Source: Spirosoma sordidisoli (lineage in GTDB: Bacteria; Bacteroidota; Bacteroidia; Cytophagales; Spirosomataceae). From it: DNA of 64,000 nt. The stretch lies in contig NZ_SBLB01000005.1 of the NCBI RefSeq assembly GCF_004138325.1, positions 434,001-498,000 of the forward strand, in the 5' to 3' direction. Both the position numbers and the translations under genes were made by a program. Each line of letters opens with the position of its first letter. The first letter of the stretch is position 1. Under the pieces are notes generated by a model, which was not told the origin of the DNA, searched no databases, and worked only from the letters and a program-made list of their open reading frames with translations. Below are positions 1-8,696 of this stretch, in pieces.

Positions 1-678
1 GACTTTTATTTATGCGTCGGTTTATTTTTCTGGATAGATTCAGGTATTAAAAATTGGAAAAATAGAATTTCAGTATTAGTTATTTCTTTTGCAATATTTC
101 TTACAGGTACAAGAGGTTTTGTTCTAATGGTAGTGTTAACTTATTTAGTGAGTTGGTTTGTCAATATCAAAAATATAAAAATGTTACTTCGTAATAAATC
201 TATTTTAGCGTTAATTACATTTGTTATTACATGTTTCTTGTTGGCGTTGTACATCTTTAATCTTGAATACAGTCAATATATAGGTGATAAAGAAGAAAGC
301 GATGCTATTAGGTTTATCCAAATTAGCCAAGTAGTTGATGAGATAGATTTTATAAGCATTATTTTCGGTCATGGTTTTGGGTATGGTATACCTATTAGAA
401 ACTCACATATGGAAATTGCTTACTTAGAGATTTTACACAAGCAAGGTATAATTGGTTTAAGCCTCTGGTTATTATTATTGGTCTACATACACAGATTATA
501 TTTACTCACGAAGGGTGAAAAATTTTCTAGACCATTTTGGTTAGCTGTACTATTTACTTACCTTCTTTCAGCAACGAATCCTTATGTTAACCATCCTTTA
601 GGTTTCACTTTGCTAAGTTTGTGTTTAGTTGTTTATAGTGTTTATTACAAGAATAGACAATTTGAAGGGAAAATTTAA
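1..678 (+). CDS. O-antigen polymerase/ligase-like membrane protein, C-terminal part
   Basis: The reading frame is open from base 1, so the gene starts before the window; 225 residues are visible. They form several hydrophobic segments (about residues 3-12, 23-34, 38-52, 66-82, 150-165, 175-185, 195-215) with short loops, and a TGTRGF motif at residues 35-40. This resembles the conserved arginine loop of Wzy/WaaL-type polysaccharide polymerases and ligases, which act at the inner membrane on lipid-linked sugar repeats. Two glycosyltransferases follow, which supports a role in polysaccharide assembly. The DNA is strongly AT-rich compared with the window after 4.2 kb, suggesting a horizontally exchanged sugar locus. 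The family is assigned from topology and one motif, so another polytopic EPS protein remains possible. Confidence 0.6.
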   Translation, partial: DFYLCVGLFFWIDSGIKNWKNRISVLVISFAIFLTGTRGFVLMVVLTYLVSWFVNIKNIKMLLRNKSILALITFVITCFLLALYIFNLEYSQYIGDKEESDAIRFIQISQVVDEIDFISIIFGHGFGYGIPIRNSHMEIAYLEILHKQGIIGLSLWLLLLVYIHRLYLLTKGEKFSRPFWLAVLFTYLLSATNPYVNHPLGFTLLSLCLVVYSVYYKNRQFEGKI

Positions 679-703
679 TCAACTCAAATAAATTTTGCGT
701 ATT

Positions 704-1450
704 ATGGTTAGTGTTTGTATGGCGACTTTCAACGGAGAATTGTATATATTTGATCAACTCCAATCTATTTTAAAACAATTGTCACATGAAGATGAGGTGA
801 TAATCTCTGATGATTCATCAACTGATAGCACAGTTGCTATTATCAATTCTTTTAATGATGAGCGCATTAAATTATTTGAGAACCAGAAATTTAAAAGCGC
901 AGTTCTTAATTTTCAATTTACACTCTATCAGGCTAAAGGAGATTACGTATTTTTAGCTGATCAAGACGATGTTTGGCTATCTGATCGTGTATCGACCATG
1001 CTTGAACATTTGCAACAGCATAAGCTAGTAGTATGTAACTGTAAATTTATAGACGAGAAAGGTTTTTCTCTTCATCCTAAATCCTTTTTCAATATTTACA
1101 ATTCAGGTCCAGGAGTAATAAAAAATTTTGTGAAGAACACGTATATTGGAAACTGTATGGCATTTAACAGGGATATTTTAAACTTCGCATTGCCATTTCC
1201 AAAAGCCATAGACTTTTATCCTAATATAGACCACGGTATGTGGATTGGGATACTAGTTAATGTCTTTTATACTGCAGATTTTATACCTAGTATTCTAGTT
1301 TTGTATCGTAGGCATGATAAAAATGTAAGCCCAACTAATATTGAAGGAAAAAGCCCTTATTCTTTGAAAATCAAGGTATTATCTAGATTTTCGTTGGGAT
1401 TTTATTTGCTACAACGAGCACTTAGTCACGCATTTAAAAAAATACATTAA
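704..1450 (+). CDS. Family 2 glycosyltransferase
   Basis: GT-A fold glycosyltransferase, predicted to add one sugar to a lipid-linked repeat unit in the cytoplasm. The N-terminus MVSVCMATFNGE, the acidic ISDDSSTDST stretch at about residues 34-43 and LADQDDVWL at about 84-92 are classic GT2 nucleotide-sugar and metal-binding motifs. ATG at 704 fits the family start better than an upstream in-frame TTG at 695. The product is 248 residues, short for rhamnosyltransferase-like GT2 enzymes (about 290-320). The stop comes just after a run of seven A (1436-1442), and another frame stays open downstream, so a frameshift may have trimmed the C-terminus. It shares strand and low GC with its neighbours. 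Confidence 0.85.
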   Translation: MVSVCMATFNGELYIFDQLQSILKQLSHEDEVIISDDSSTDSTVAIINSFNDERIKLFENQKFKSAVLNFQFTLYQAKGDYVFLADQDDVWLSDRVSTMLEHLQQHKLVVCNCKFIDEKGFSLHPKSFFNIYNSGPGVIKNFVKNTYIGNCMAFNRDILNFALPFPKAIDFYPNIDHGMWIGILVNVFYTADFIPSILVLYRRHDKNVSPTNIEGKSPYSLKIKVLSRFSLGFYLLQRALSHAFKKIH

Positions 1451-1672
1451 TTTTGATGATAAGTCATTTATATATTTCTATGACCTAAAGCAAGTTTATT
1501 ATATTAATGGCATTGATGATTGCTACCAAAGTATTTGTACTAAGGCAAACCACTATTTGATGAAATGCATGAACTTACTAAAGGATCAGGTTTTGAACCA
1601 ATCAGACTAACTGCTGCGACGAAATATCTTGGCTCACATATTTTGCGAATTGATTTTCTTTATGCCAAATAA
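1443..1672 (+). other. Possible frameshifted remainder of the glycosyltransferase
   Basis: Between the two glycosyltransferase genes, a frame without its own start is open from about 1443 to 1610. It joins the upstream gene if one A is removed from the A7 run at 1436-1442. The stretch contains aromatic-rich text such as FIYFYDLKQVYYING. A second open stretch in the original frame runs from about 1544 to 1672 and ends LGSHILRIDFLYAK. In DNA this AT-rich, stop-free runs of 40-55 codons are uncommon but not impossible. I read the stretch as a decayed or frameshifted C-terminus, with low confidence. Confidence 0.3.
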
Positions 1673-1677
1673 TAGTT

Positions 1678-2922
1678 ATGAAAAAGTTAAAACTTTTGTT
1701 TTATGCAGCAAATTTCACTCCCGAATTGACAGGTAGTGGTAAATATAATGGGGAGTTAGTTGACTGGTTGGCCCAAAGAGGCCATAGTATTGACGTAATT
1801 ACGACTCATCCGCATTATCCAAAATGGAAAATTGATCCTGCTTATCGTGGAAAACTTTGGACTGTCGATAAGTTAAATAATGTGACTATATACAGATGCC
1901 CTTTGTATGTACCTATGAATCCTTCTGGTTTTAAGCGTATTTTACATGAAATCTCTTTTGCTGTTAGTTCATTTCCTGTGTGGTTAAAAGTTTTTTTTTC
2001 TAATTATGATGCAGTAGTATGTGTTTCACCTCCAATGTTTATAGGCTTGTTGCCTTACTTATATGGCAAATTAAAACATATCCCTTATCTATTTCATATT
2101 CAGGACTTGCAGGTTGATGCAGCTCGAACACTTGGTTTAATTAAAAATGAGAGACTATTATATTTACTTGGTAATATAGAAAAATTCTTACTTAAGAAAG
2201 CTACGGTAGTTTCCAGTATAGGCTTAGGAATGAGGCATATGATTCTTAGTAAGGGGGTACAATCTAATAAGTTCTTTATGCTACCCAACTGGGTGGATAC
2301 TAAATTTATTCGGCCTTTAAATAAACATGAGTCATTCCGTTCCTTGTATGGGTTTCAGCCCTCTGATCTTGTAATAATGTACGCTGGTAACTTAGGCGCT
2401 AAACAAGGTTTAGAAATTCTACTCGATGTTGCAGAGATACTTATTTCAAACAAGTCAATTAAATTTCTGATTAATGGGGAAGGTGCAATTAAACAAATGC
2501 TTTTAGTTGATTCACATAAACGAAAACTATCAAATGTTTTCTTTGGCCCTGGTGTCCCTTATGAGGATCTTCCTCGGCTAATGTCTACTGCAGATATACA
2601 TGTTGTTATTCAAAAGAGAGGTATGACTAATATTGTTATGCCTTCTAAACTAACAACTATACTAGCCTCTGGAGGAGTTACTATTGTTACTGCTGAGGAA
2701 TCATCTCTTTTGGCTCAACAACTAATTTCTGATAATGTCGCCCTAATTGTCCAGCCTGAGAGTGCTGTATTATTAGCGCAAGCCATACTAGACTTAGCTA
2801 TTTCAGATAATTTAGTTAAATTAAAGGAAAATGCACGGCGTTATGCTGTCTTGATGTTAAACAAGGACACTTTATTATTGCCTTATGAAAAAAAAATAAT
2901 GTCTGTTAGTAAGCGTAAATAA
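1678..2922 (+). CDS. WcaI-like family 4 glycosyltransferase
   Basis: A 414-residue GT-B glycosyltransferase resembling the colanic acid WcaI (fucosyltransferase) group. The N-terminal domain carries the family opening FYAANFTPELTGSGKYNGEL, TTHPHYPKWK at about residues 42-51 and the loop LFHIQDLQVDAA. The C-terminal nucleotide-sugar domain contains YAGNLGAKQGLE at about 236-247 and, towards its end, a GMTNIVMPSKL stretch typical of the donor site. It probably transfers a sugar to an undecaprenyl-linked precursor at the inner face of the membrane. Length matches the family. It is encoded with the GT2 gene and is AT-rich like it. The exact sugar cannot be read from the sequence. Confidence 0.85.
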   Translation: MKKLKLLFYAANFTPELTGSGKYNGELVDWLAQRGHSIDVITTHPHYPKWKIDPAYRGKLWTVDKLNNVTIYRCPLYVPMNPSGFKRILHEISFAVSSFPVWLKVFFSNYDAVVCVSPPMFIGLLPYLYGKLKHIPYLFHIQDLQVDAARTLGLIKNERLLYLLGNIEKFLLKKATVVSSIGLGMRHMILSKGVQSNKFFMLPNWVDTKFIRPLNKHESFRSLYGFQPSDLVIMYAGNLGAKQGLEILLDVAEILISNKSIKFLINGEGAIKQMLLVDSHKRKLSNVFFGPGVPYEDLPRLMSTADIHVVIQKRGMTNIVMPSKLTTILASGGVTIVTAEESSLLAQQLISDNVALIVQPESAVLLAQAILDLAISDNLVKLKENARRYAVLMLNKDTLLLPYEKKIMSVSKRK

Positions 2923-3127
2923 AGGGTTTGGCATGAATTTTGTGATCGCTAATACCTCTTCAGTTTTGGTTAATATTAGTTGTAAGATTCTTCACAAATA
3001 ACTGCCTTGTAAGTGCCAACCGCAAAACTGTACGTTGACTTGTTTTTTAAAGTTAAACTTGTAACGATGTTGCACAGGTAATATAAATTGAGCAAATTTA
3101 ACGGATAATACAAAACATTCTTCAAAT

Positions 3128-4825
3128 ATGAGAAAAATTTACTTACAAGCTGTTCTGATGTCAGCATTGCTGTTTGGGTATAAAGGCCTGTATGCACAAG
3201 GAAATTTAGTTGTCACAGCACCTGCATCGTCTACACCTGGATCAGAAAATACCTTGATCGGTGTGGGAGTTGGTAGTCTCAATATGACAGGAGCCAGTAA
3301 TACTTTAATTGGGAGTGGTGCTGGAATCAGTAATATGGCAGGTACTAAGAACGTGTTTACTGGTGCATTATCTGGTAGAGCGAACTCTTCTGGACAGAAC
3401 AACTCATTTTTTGGGTATGGAAGCGGATTTGGTAATATCACGGGGAATCAGAATACATTTTTAGGCACTGAGGCAGGTTATTCAAACGCCTTGGGTTACA
3501 ACAATGTCTTCGTCGGACATAGGTCTGGATACTTTAATAATGGAGCAAACAATGCTTTTTTAGGCACTGGAGCAGGATATTCCAACTCTTCCGGAAATGA
3601 TAATACATTTATCGGATCTGATGCAGGTGGAAGTAACAGTAGTGGCTATAGTAATACATATATTGGATCTCTTTCTGGTGCATCAAGTACAACTGCGGTT
3701 CAAAACACATTTATAGGCGCTAATTCTGGAACAAGTAATGCTGGTCAAGCTAATACATTTGTCGGTTATGGAGCAGGGCAAAGTAATCAGTCTGGCAGCA
3801 ATAATGTGTTCATTGGTTTTAATACGGGGCAAAGTAATACCATTGGAGGCAGTAATTTATTCATGGGCCAGTTAGCTGGATCTGGAAACACGAGTGGTAG
3901 TTTTAACCTGTTCATCGGTAATGCCTCTAGTTTAAATAACAAGGGGGGTAGTGGTAACACTACTATTGGAGACGGGTCTGGTTATGGGAATGTTTCTGGT
4001 AATAGAAATGTGTACCTTGGCCAGTATGCTGGTTTTTTTGGCGTGTCATCGGGTTCGGACAATGTGTTTGTTGGGTACCAATCTGGGGTGAGTTCAAACT
4101 CTGTAAACGTAACTAATGCAATTGCTATTGGATCTAACGCTATTGTTAGCCAAAGCAACAGTATGGTTTTAGGAAATGCAGTCAACGTTGGCATCGGCAC
4201 CTCAGCGCCTGCCAATAAACTGGAGGTGGTTAGTGCCAGTACAAACACGTCGGGCCTGCGGTTGACCAACCTGAAATCGAGCAGCCCGGCTACGGCCTTG
4301 AACACTACCAAGTTTCTGACTGTAGACGCCAACGGTGATGTGGTACTAGGTAGCACAAATGGTTCGGCCCGGATGGCCGCAGAAGAAACGGCCTGGGTAG
4401 CTGACGGCGATAACCTGGTGAATACGAACACCGGTGGGGTCGTGATCGGGCCGGGCGTGTCTAAAACGCCAGCGGGCTACCGGCTCTATGTAGCCGACGG
4501 CGTGCTCACCGAAAAAGTAAAAGTAGCGGTTAAAAGCACCAACGACTGGTCTGACCGGGTGTTCGATGCCAGCTACCGGCTCCGTAGCCTTAACGAAGTA
4601 GATACATACATACAGCAGAACAAACATCTGCCGGGCGTTCCGTCTGCCGAGGAGGTTGTTAAAGAAGGCGTCGATGTAGGGCAGATGCAGGCCAAACTGC
4701 TGGAGAAAGTTGAAGAACTAACCCTCTACGTCATCGAATTGAAAAAGCAGAATGACGCTTTGACGAAGAAAAGCCGTCAGCTGGAGCAGCGTATCAGTCG
4801 TATACATGGTAAAACCCGGAAATAA
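3128..4825 (+). CDS. Repeat-rich surface fibre / tail-fibre-like protein
   Basis: A 565-residue secreted protein with a signal peptide (about residues 1-24, ending YAQ). Residues about 35-330 hold some 17 copies of a roughly 20-residue glycine/asparagine repeat centred on N-[TV]-[FL]-[ILVF]-G followed by G-x-S-N-x-S-G. This pattern suits a trimeric beta-helical stalk, as in YadA-like heads and phage tail fibres. A VGIGTSAPANKLEV motif then leads to a C-terminal module common in Bacteroidota fibres (WSDRVFDASYRL, HLPGVPSAEEV) and a coiled coil over the last ~50 residues. The 5' two thirds is AT-rich and the part after about 4190 GC-rich, so the gene looks like a mosaic. The likely role is an adhesin or surface fibre. 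The next gene, a T9SS cargo, begins one base after its stop. Confidence 0.75.
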   Translation: MRKIYLQAVLMSALLFGYKGLYAQGNLVVTAPASSTPGSENTLIGVGVGSLNMTGASNTLIGSGAGISNMAGTKNVFTGALSGRANSSGQNNSFFGYGSGFGNITGNQNTFLGTEAGYSNALGYNNVFVGHRSGYFNNGANNAFLGTGAGYSNSSGNDNTFIGSDAGGSNSSGYSNTYIGSLSGASSTTAVQNTFIGANSGTSNAGQANTFVGYGAGQSNQSGSNNVFIGFNTGQSNTIGGSNLFMGQLAGSGNTSGSFNLFIGNASSLNNKGGSGNTTIGDGSGYGNVSGNRNVYLGQYAGFFGVSSGSDNVFVGYQSGVSSNSVNVTNAIAIGSNAIVSQSNSMVLGNAVNVGIGTSAPANKLEVVSASTNTSGLRLTNLKSSSPATALNTTKFLTVDANGDVVLGSTNGSARMAAEETAWVADGDNLVNTNTGGVVIGPGVSKTPAGYRLYVADGVLTEKVKVAVKSTNDWSDRVFDASYRLRSLNEVDTYIQQNKHLPGVPSAEEVVKEGVDVGQMQAKLLEKVEELTLYVIELKKQNDALTKKSRQLEQRISRIHGKTRK

Positions 4826-4826
4826 G

Positions 4827-5369
4827 ATGCGCACGCTACTCACTCTGTTGATCTGTTGCTCGCCGGTATGGTGTCTGGCCCAGGCGCCAACCCAGCATCT
4901 CCGTATTCAGATCAGTTACGACCGCGGCAGTCAGCATCTGGAACAGGCTGTTGAAACGATCGAAGCCGTTAATGTGGTTAACGCGGCATCTACCGTCGAC
5001 TATCAGGCGGGCCGGTCGGTGACGCTACTGCCTGGTTTCGAAGCCAGACAAGGGAGCACCTTTACGGCCTTTATCAAACCCGTAACCCTGTCGGCCGGCC
5101 GATCGGAGTTTCCGCTTAAGCTCAATGCATTTCCCAATCCGTTCGATCAGGTAACGACCATCGACTACTACCTGCCTGCCGACGGAAAAGTCAACCTGTG
5201 GGTAACGGATGCGCAGGGGAAAGTGGTCGGGAAACTGCTGCAGGACGAAACCCAGGCAGCGGGCCAGCATCGCGTGGAGTGGAAACCTGCTTCCCTGTCG
5301 TCGGGCGTGTATATGCCTATTGTAGAAGCAAACCAACAGCGGGCGGTGAGCCGGATTATTAAGAAGTAA
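4827..5369 (+). CDS. T9SS type A sorting-domain secreted protein
   Basis: A 180-residue protein with a signal peptide (MRTLLTLLICCSPVWCLAQ). Residues about 95-180 form a type IX secretion C-terminal sorting domain: NAFPNPFDQVTTIDYYL, then a beta-sandwich pattern with GKVVGKLLQ and SSGVYMPIVEA, ending in basic residues. Such domains direct export through the T9SS and anchoring at the cell surface. The middle part contains an AASTVDYQAGRSVTLLPGFE stretch often seen before sorting domains; no enzyme domain is present. I chose ATG 4827 because it starts the signal peptide; an in-frame ATG at 4806 would overlap the fibre gene. It is almost certainly co-transcribed with that gene. Confidence 0.8.
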   Translation: MRTLLTLLICCSPVWCLAQAPTQHLRIQISYDRGSQHLEQAVETIEAVNVVNAASTVDYQAGRSVTLLPGFEARQGSTFTAFIKPVTLSAGRSEFPLKLNAFPNPFDQVTTIDYYLPADGKVNLWVTDAQGKVVGKLLQDETQAAGQHRVEWKPASLSSGVYMPIVEANQQRAVSRIIKK

Positions 5370-5380
5370 CTCTATAATAC

Positions 5381-5443
5381 ATAGGTCATAAAGGCGAAGA
5401 GACCCACGTACGGTACGTGGGTCTCTTCGCCTTTATGACCTAT
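5381..5443. terminator. Perfect 31-bp inverted repeat, probable terminator
   Basis: Arms 5381-5411 and 5413-5443 are exact reverse complements around a single central base, giving a very stable hairpin right after the fibre/T9SS gene pair. Long perfect stems with A-rich and T-rich outer ends are common Bacteroidota terminators. There is no pure U-run beyond the stem, so a different hairpin role cannot be excluded. Confidence 0.65.
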
Positions 5444-5546
5444 ATTTGTCCGCGGCCTCAGGCTCAATTCCTGATCAGGCTGGCAATAAAGGCCCTGCTC
5501 AATCATTATTATTGTATGTTCTTTCTGGAATCAGACTTCCTCTCTA

Positions 5547-7073
5547 ATGCGTATTTTCCCCTCTAGGTGTCTTCTGTACGCATGGATCAGCACGGCTGCT
5601 GTTTGTTCTACCCTACAAGCCCAGCCACTTCGGCAGCCTACCCAATACTCCATTGAAGCAGGCACGTATCTGTCCTCGTCGACTGCCACTCCTTTCTGGT
5701 TGCGTGCCAACCAATTCGGTATCGTCCCGAATCAGTCGCCGGTATTTACGGTCAGGGCCGGTATATACAGCGAATACGATAGCACCGAATACCGCTCCTC
5801 TCCGAAAAAATATGTTTTTGGGTACGGCCTCAGTGTGGTAGCCAATGCGGCTCAGAACAAATTACCGTACGAGCGAACGGTGCTGCTGCCCGAAGCCTAC
5901 CTGAAAGTACGCAAAGGTATTTTTGAAGCCTACGTGGGTCGTCGTCGCGAACGGTTTGGGCTGGCCGATTCGACCCTGTCTACGGGTTCTTATGCCTGGT
6001 CGGGCAATGCGATGCCGGTTCCCAAGATTCAGATCGCTATCCCGGTGTTTACGCCGATTGGCTTTACAAAAGGCTGGGTGGCTATTCAGGGTACTTATGC
6101 GCATGGTTACCTGGCCGCATCGGGCTACATCCGCAACACCATGCTCCACCAGAAGTCGTTATACCTCCGGCTGGGCCGAACCAATGAGGTATTTCGGTTT
6201 TATGGCGGCTTCAACCACCAGGTAGTCTGGGGCGGGCAGGCGGCTGATCCGACCGGCATACCCGGCACCATACCCGCCGGGGGCAAACTGCCGTCGGGGC
6301 CAATCGACTATTTTTACGTAGTGACCGGCATCAATAAAGGGCGGACCGATACGACTAAATATACGTTTTTCGACCAAACCAACCGGGTCGGAAATCATGT
6401 TGGCTCGATCGACATAGCGGCTGAGATCGATCTGGTTCGCCATACATTATTTATGTATCGGCAGAGCCTGATTGAAGACGGCTCCATATACTCGCTCATC
6501 AATGTAGCCGATGGGCTGAACGGAATACGCATCCGACGGAACGACCCACATGCCCTGGTTCGGGATATCCTGTTCGAAGTATTGAACACAACCAGCCAGG
6601 GTGGACCGGAATTTGTGCTCGAAGATCCCAAACGTCGGGGTAAGGACGATTACTTCAACCACCAGCAGTTTCGCGACGGGTGGGCCTACCGACAGCACAC
6701 GATCGGAACACCGTTTATTCCGCCGGCACTGGGTCCGAACGGGGAATATCCGTACGGTACCTTTACAGTCAACAACCGGGTGACGGTTCTGCACCTGGGA
6801 CTGGCGGGTGAACTTCCTGTTCGGGGATCGGCCCTGCAGTCGCCTATCTCGTATCAGCTCAAAGCCTCGTTTAGCCGAAATCTGGGAACGTATGATGAGC
6901 CATATAACCCCGCCCGTAACCAGTTCTCCGGCTACCTGGGTATGGTTGTACCGCTGGCCATAGCGGGCGGACTGGACATAACGGGTAGTGTGGCGGTAGA
7001 TGCAGGCACTTTATACAAGAACGGAGTGGGTACATTTTTGAGTCTTCGTAAGGTTTTGGCGTCGACGCCCTGA
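5547..7073 (+). CDS. Capsule assembly Wzi-family outer-membrane protein (copy 1)
   Basis: A 508-residue protein with a signal peptide (about 1-25, TLQAQ). It begins its mature part with YSIEAGTYLSSS and FWLRANQFGIVP, the hallmark opening of Bacteroidota Wzi-like beta-barrels, followed by alternating strand patterns, a YVGRRRERFGL strand and YAWSGNAMPVPKIQIAIP. Wzi proteins sit in the outer membrane and help attach or organise capsular or exopolysaccharide at the surface. A close paralogue lies at 8697-10211, on the other side of the polysaccharide-initiating transferase, which supports a surface-polysaccharide role. The strong hairpin at 5381-5443 separates it from the upstream genes. Confidence 0.85.
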   Translation: MRIFPSRCLLYAWISTAAVCSTLQAQPLRQPTQYSIEAGTYLSSSTATPFWLRANQFGIVPNQSPVFTVRAGIYSEYDSTEYRSSPKKYVFGYGLSVVANAAQNKLPYERTVLLPEAYLKVRKGIFEAYVGRRRERFGLADSTLSTGSYAWSGNAMPVPKIQIAIPVFTPIGFTKGWVAIQGTYAHGYLAASGYIRNTMLHQKSLYLRLGRTNEVFRFYGGFNHQVVWGGQAADPTGIPGTIPAGGKLPSGPIDYFYVVTGINKGRTDTTKYTFFDQTNRVGNHVGSIDIAAEIDLVRHTLFMYRQSLIEDGSIYSLINVADGLNGIRIRRNDPHALVRDILFEVLNTTSQGGPEFVLEDPKRRGKDDYFNHQQFRDGWAYRQHTIGTPFIPPALGPNGEYPYGTFTVNNRVTVLHLGLAGELPVRGSALQSPISYQLKASFSRNLGTYDEPYNPARNQFSGYLGMVVPLAIAGGLDITGSVAVDAGTLYKNGVGTFLSLRKVLASTP

Positions 7074-7258
7074 CGCGTTGGGAGCTCAGCGCCCTTTAAT
7101 AAATGTCATATACTCACCCCCTGTTTTCTTCGTAATTTGCGGACTCGCCACACGAACCGTAGGATAATTTAGCAGGTGTTGGTCAACCGAATGCCTTATT
7201 TTAGCGTAGGTAGTCCATATGATGAGTCAATAGAGTCCATCTGGATTTGCAAAAAGGT

Positions 7259-8638
7259 ATGAGGCATCGTTATTCAATATTGTTCTTTCCACTGCACGTA
7301 ATTGCTGATTTTCTCAGCCTGAACGCGGCTTTTGTAGGGGCATACTGGATAAAATTTAGGGCCATCGAGCCTGTTTCAGAACCGCCCTATGCGCTGCTGT
7401 GGGTGTTGTTTAATCTGGTGTGGCTGGTTGAGGTGTTGCTGTTCAAACCCTATACGTTTCCTCGTCAGCTTTTTAAAGCGGACCATTTAATAAAGAAATT
7501 GCTCTTCCTGATGGCGCTGCATATAGCGGTCATCTCTATATGCTGGGTAGCTATAAAAGGCTATTATTACTCCAGAGAGCATTTATTGATAACGTACGTG
7601 CTGTTTACCAGTATGGCTGCCGCTTTTCGGATTGGCGGGCTGGTCTTTTTGAAAGAGTATCGGGCGCGTGGATATAACAACCGACGGTATATCGTGGTCG
7701 GCTATGGCAAGCTGGCCAGTACGATTCAAAGTTTCTACGAACTGCATCCCGAAATGGGATTCCGGTTTCAGGGATACTTTGATCATGCCACCGACGAGAA
7801 CAAGTCTATGCTGACCGGCGGTTATAACGACTTAGCCCGTTATATCAAAGAACAGAATATAGACTGTGTATACTGCTGTATGCCCTACATTGATAATAAT
7901 AAGTTGAAAGAGATTGTGGATCAGGCCGAAGACGAAAACTACCAGGTAAAGCTGCTGGTAGACTTTCGCGGATTTTTGACGCGGGGCGCTTCGGTTGAGT
8001 ACCATGATTTCCTGCCGGTTCTGAACCTGTCGTCGCAAATGCTGGCCGACTTCAGGGTCAACATGCTGAAGCGGGGGTTCGATATCGCCTTTTCGCTGGG
8101 AGCGCTTTTAATTGGCATGCCGATATTTCTGGTGCTGGCATTGATTACGAAGTTGACATCGGAAGGCCCTATCTTTTACGCACAAGAGCGAATCGGACGG
8201 GGTGGCAAGCCGTTCAAAATCATCAAGTTCCGTAGTATGTACGTGAACGCTGAGAAAGCGGGCCCATCGTTGTCGGGTGGCCTGGCCGATAGCCGGATCA
8301 CGCCCTGGGGGCGGTTCATGCGCCAGACCCGTCTGGATGAAATACCTCAGTTCGTTAACGTGCTCAAAGGCGACATGTCTGTCGTTGGCCCACGGCCCGA
8401 GCGGCAGTTCTTCATCGATCAGATCGTTGAGGTTGCACCTGAATACCGGTCGCTGCTGAAGGTGAAGCCCGGTATCACATCGATCGGTCAAATTAAGTTT
8501 GGCTATGCCGCCACGATCGATGAGATGGTTCAGCGCCTGCGGTACGACTTGCTGTATCCCGAGCGTCGGTCGTTCTTTTTTGATATGTGGATCATTGCGC
8601 AGACCCTGCGTGTCATGGCCCAGGGACGTGGCAAATAA
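7259..8638 (+). CDS. WcaJ-like polyprenyl-phosphate sugar phosphotransferase
   Basis: A 459-residue polyisoprenyl-phosphate hexose-1-phosphate transferase that starts polysaccharide repeat units by moving a sugar-1-phosphate onto undecaprenyl phosphate at the inner membrane. The N-terminus has four to five membrane segments (residues about 8-130), then a Rossmann-like domain (RYIVVGYGKLAS, about 142-153). After a re-entrant hydrophobic segment (IAFSLGALLIGMPIFLVLAL) comes the catalytic sugar transferase domain with FKIIKFRSM, LDEIPQFVNVLKGDMSVVGP and RPERQ. ATG 7259 is preferred to the in-frame TTG at 7247, since an AAAGG-type site lies just upstream. Flanked by Wzi paralogues on both sides. 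Confidence 0.9.
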   Translation: MRHRYSILFFPLHVIADFLSLNAAFVGAYWIKFRAIEPVSEPPYALLWVLFNLVWLVEVLLFKPYTFPRQLFKADHLIKKLLFLMALHIAVISICWVAIKGYYYSREHLLITYVLFTSMAAAFRIGGLVFLKEYRARGYNNRRYIVVGYGKLASTIQSFYELHPEMGFRFQGYFDHATDENKSMLTGGYNDLARYIKEQNIDCVYCCMPYIDNNKLKEIVDQAEDENYQVKLLVDFRGFLTRGASVEYHDFLPVLNLSSQMLADFRVNMLKRGFDIAFSLGALLIGMPIFLVLALITKLTSEGPIFYAQERIGRGGKPFKIIKFRSMYVNAEKAGPSLSGGLADSRITPWGRFMRQTRLDEIPQFVNVLKGDMSVVGPRPERQFFIDQIVEVAPEYRSLLKVKPGITSIGQIKFGYAATIDEMVQRLRYDLLYPERRSFFFDMWIIAQTLRVMAQGRGK

Positions 8639-8659
8639 ATAGCCAGCCTGTAATGCAAC

Positions 8660-8692
8660 AAAACGGTTTTGACCAACGCAGAGCCGTTTTTT
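8660..8692 (+). terminator. Weak candidate terminator hairpin
   Basis: A 7-bp stem (AAAACGG 8660-8666 with CCGTTTT 8684-8690) followed by more T lies between the sugar transferase stop and the second Wzi gene. The long loop makes it weak; it may only partly separate the two genes. Confidence 0.3.
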
Positions 8693-8696
8693 ATCT

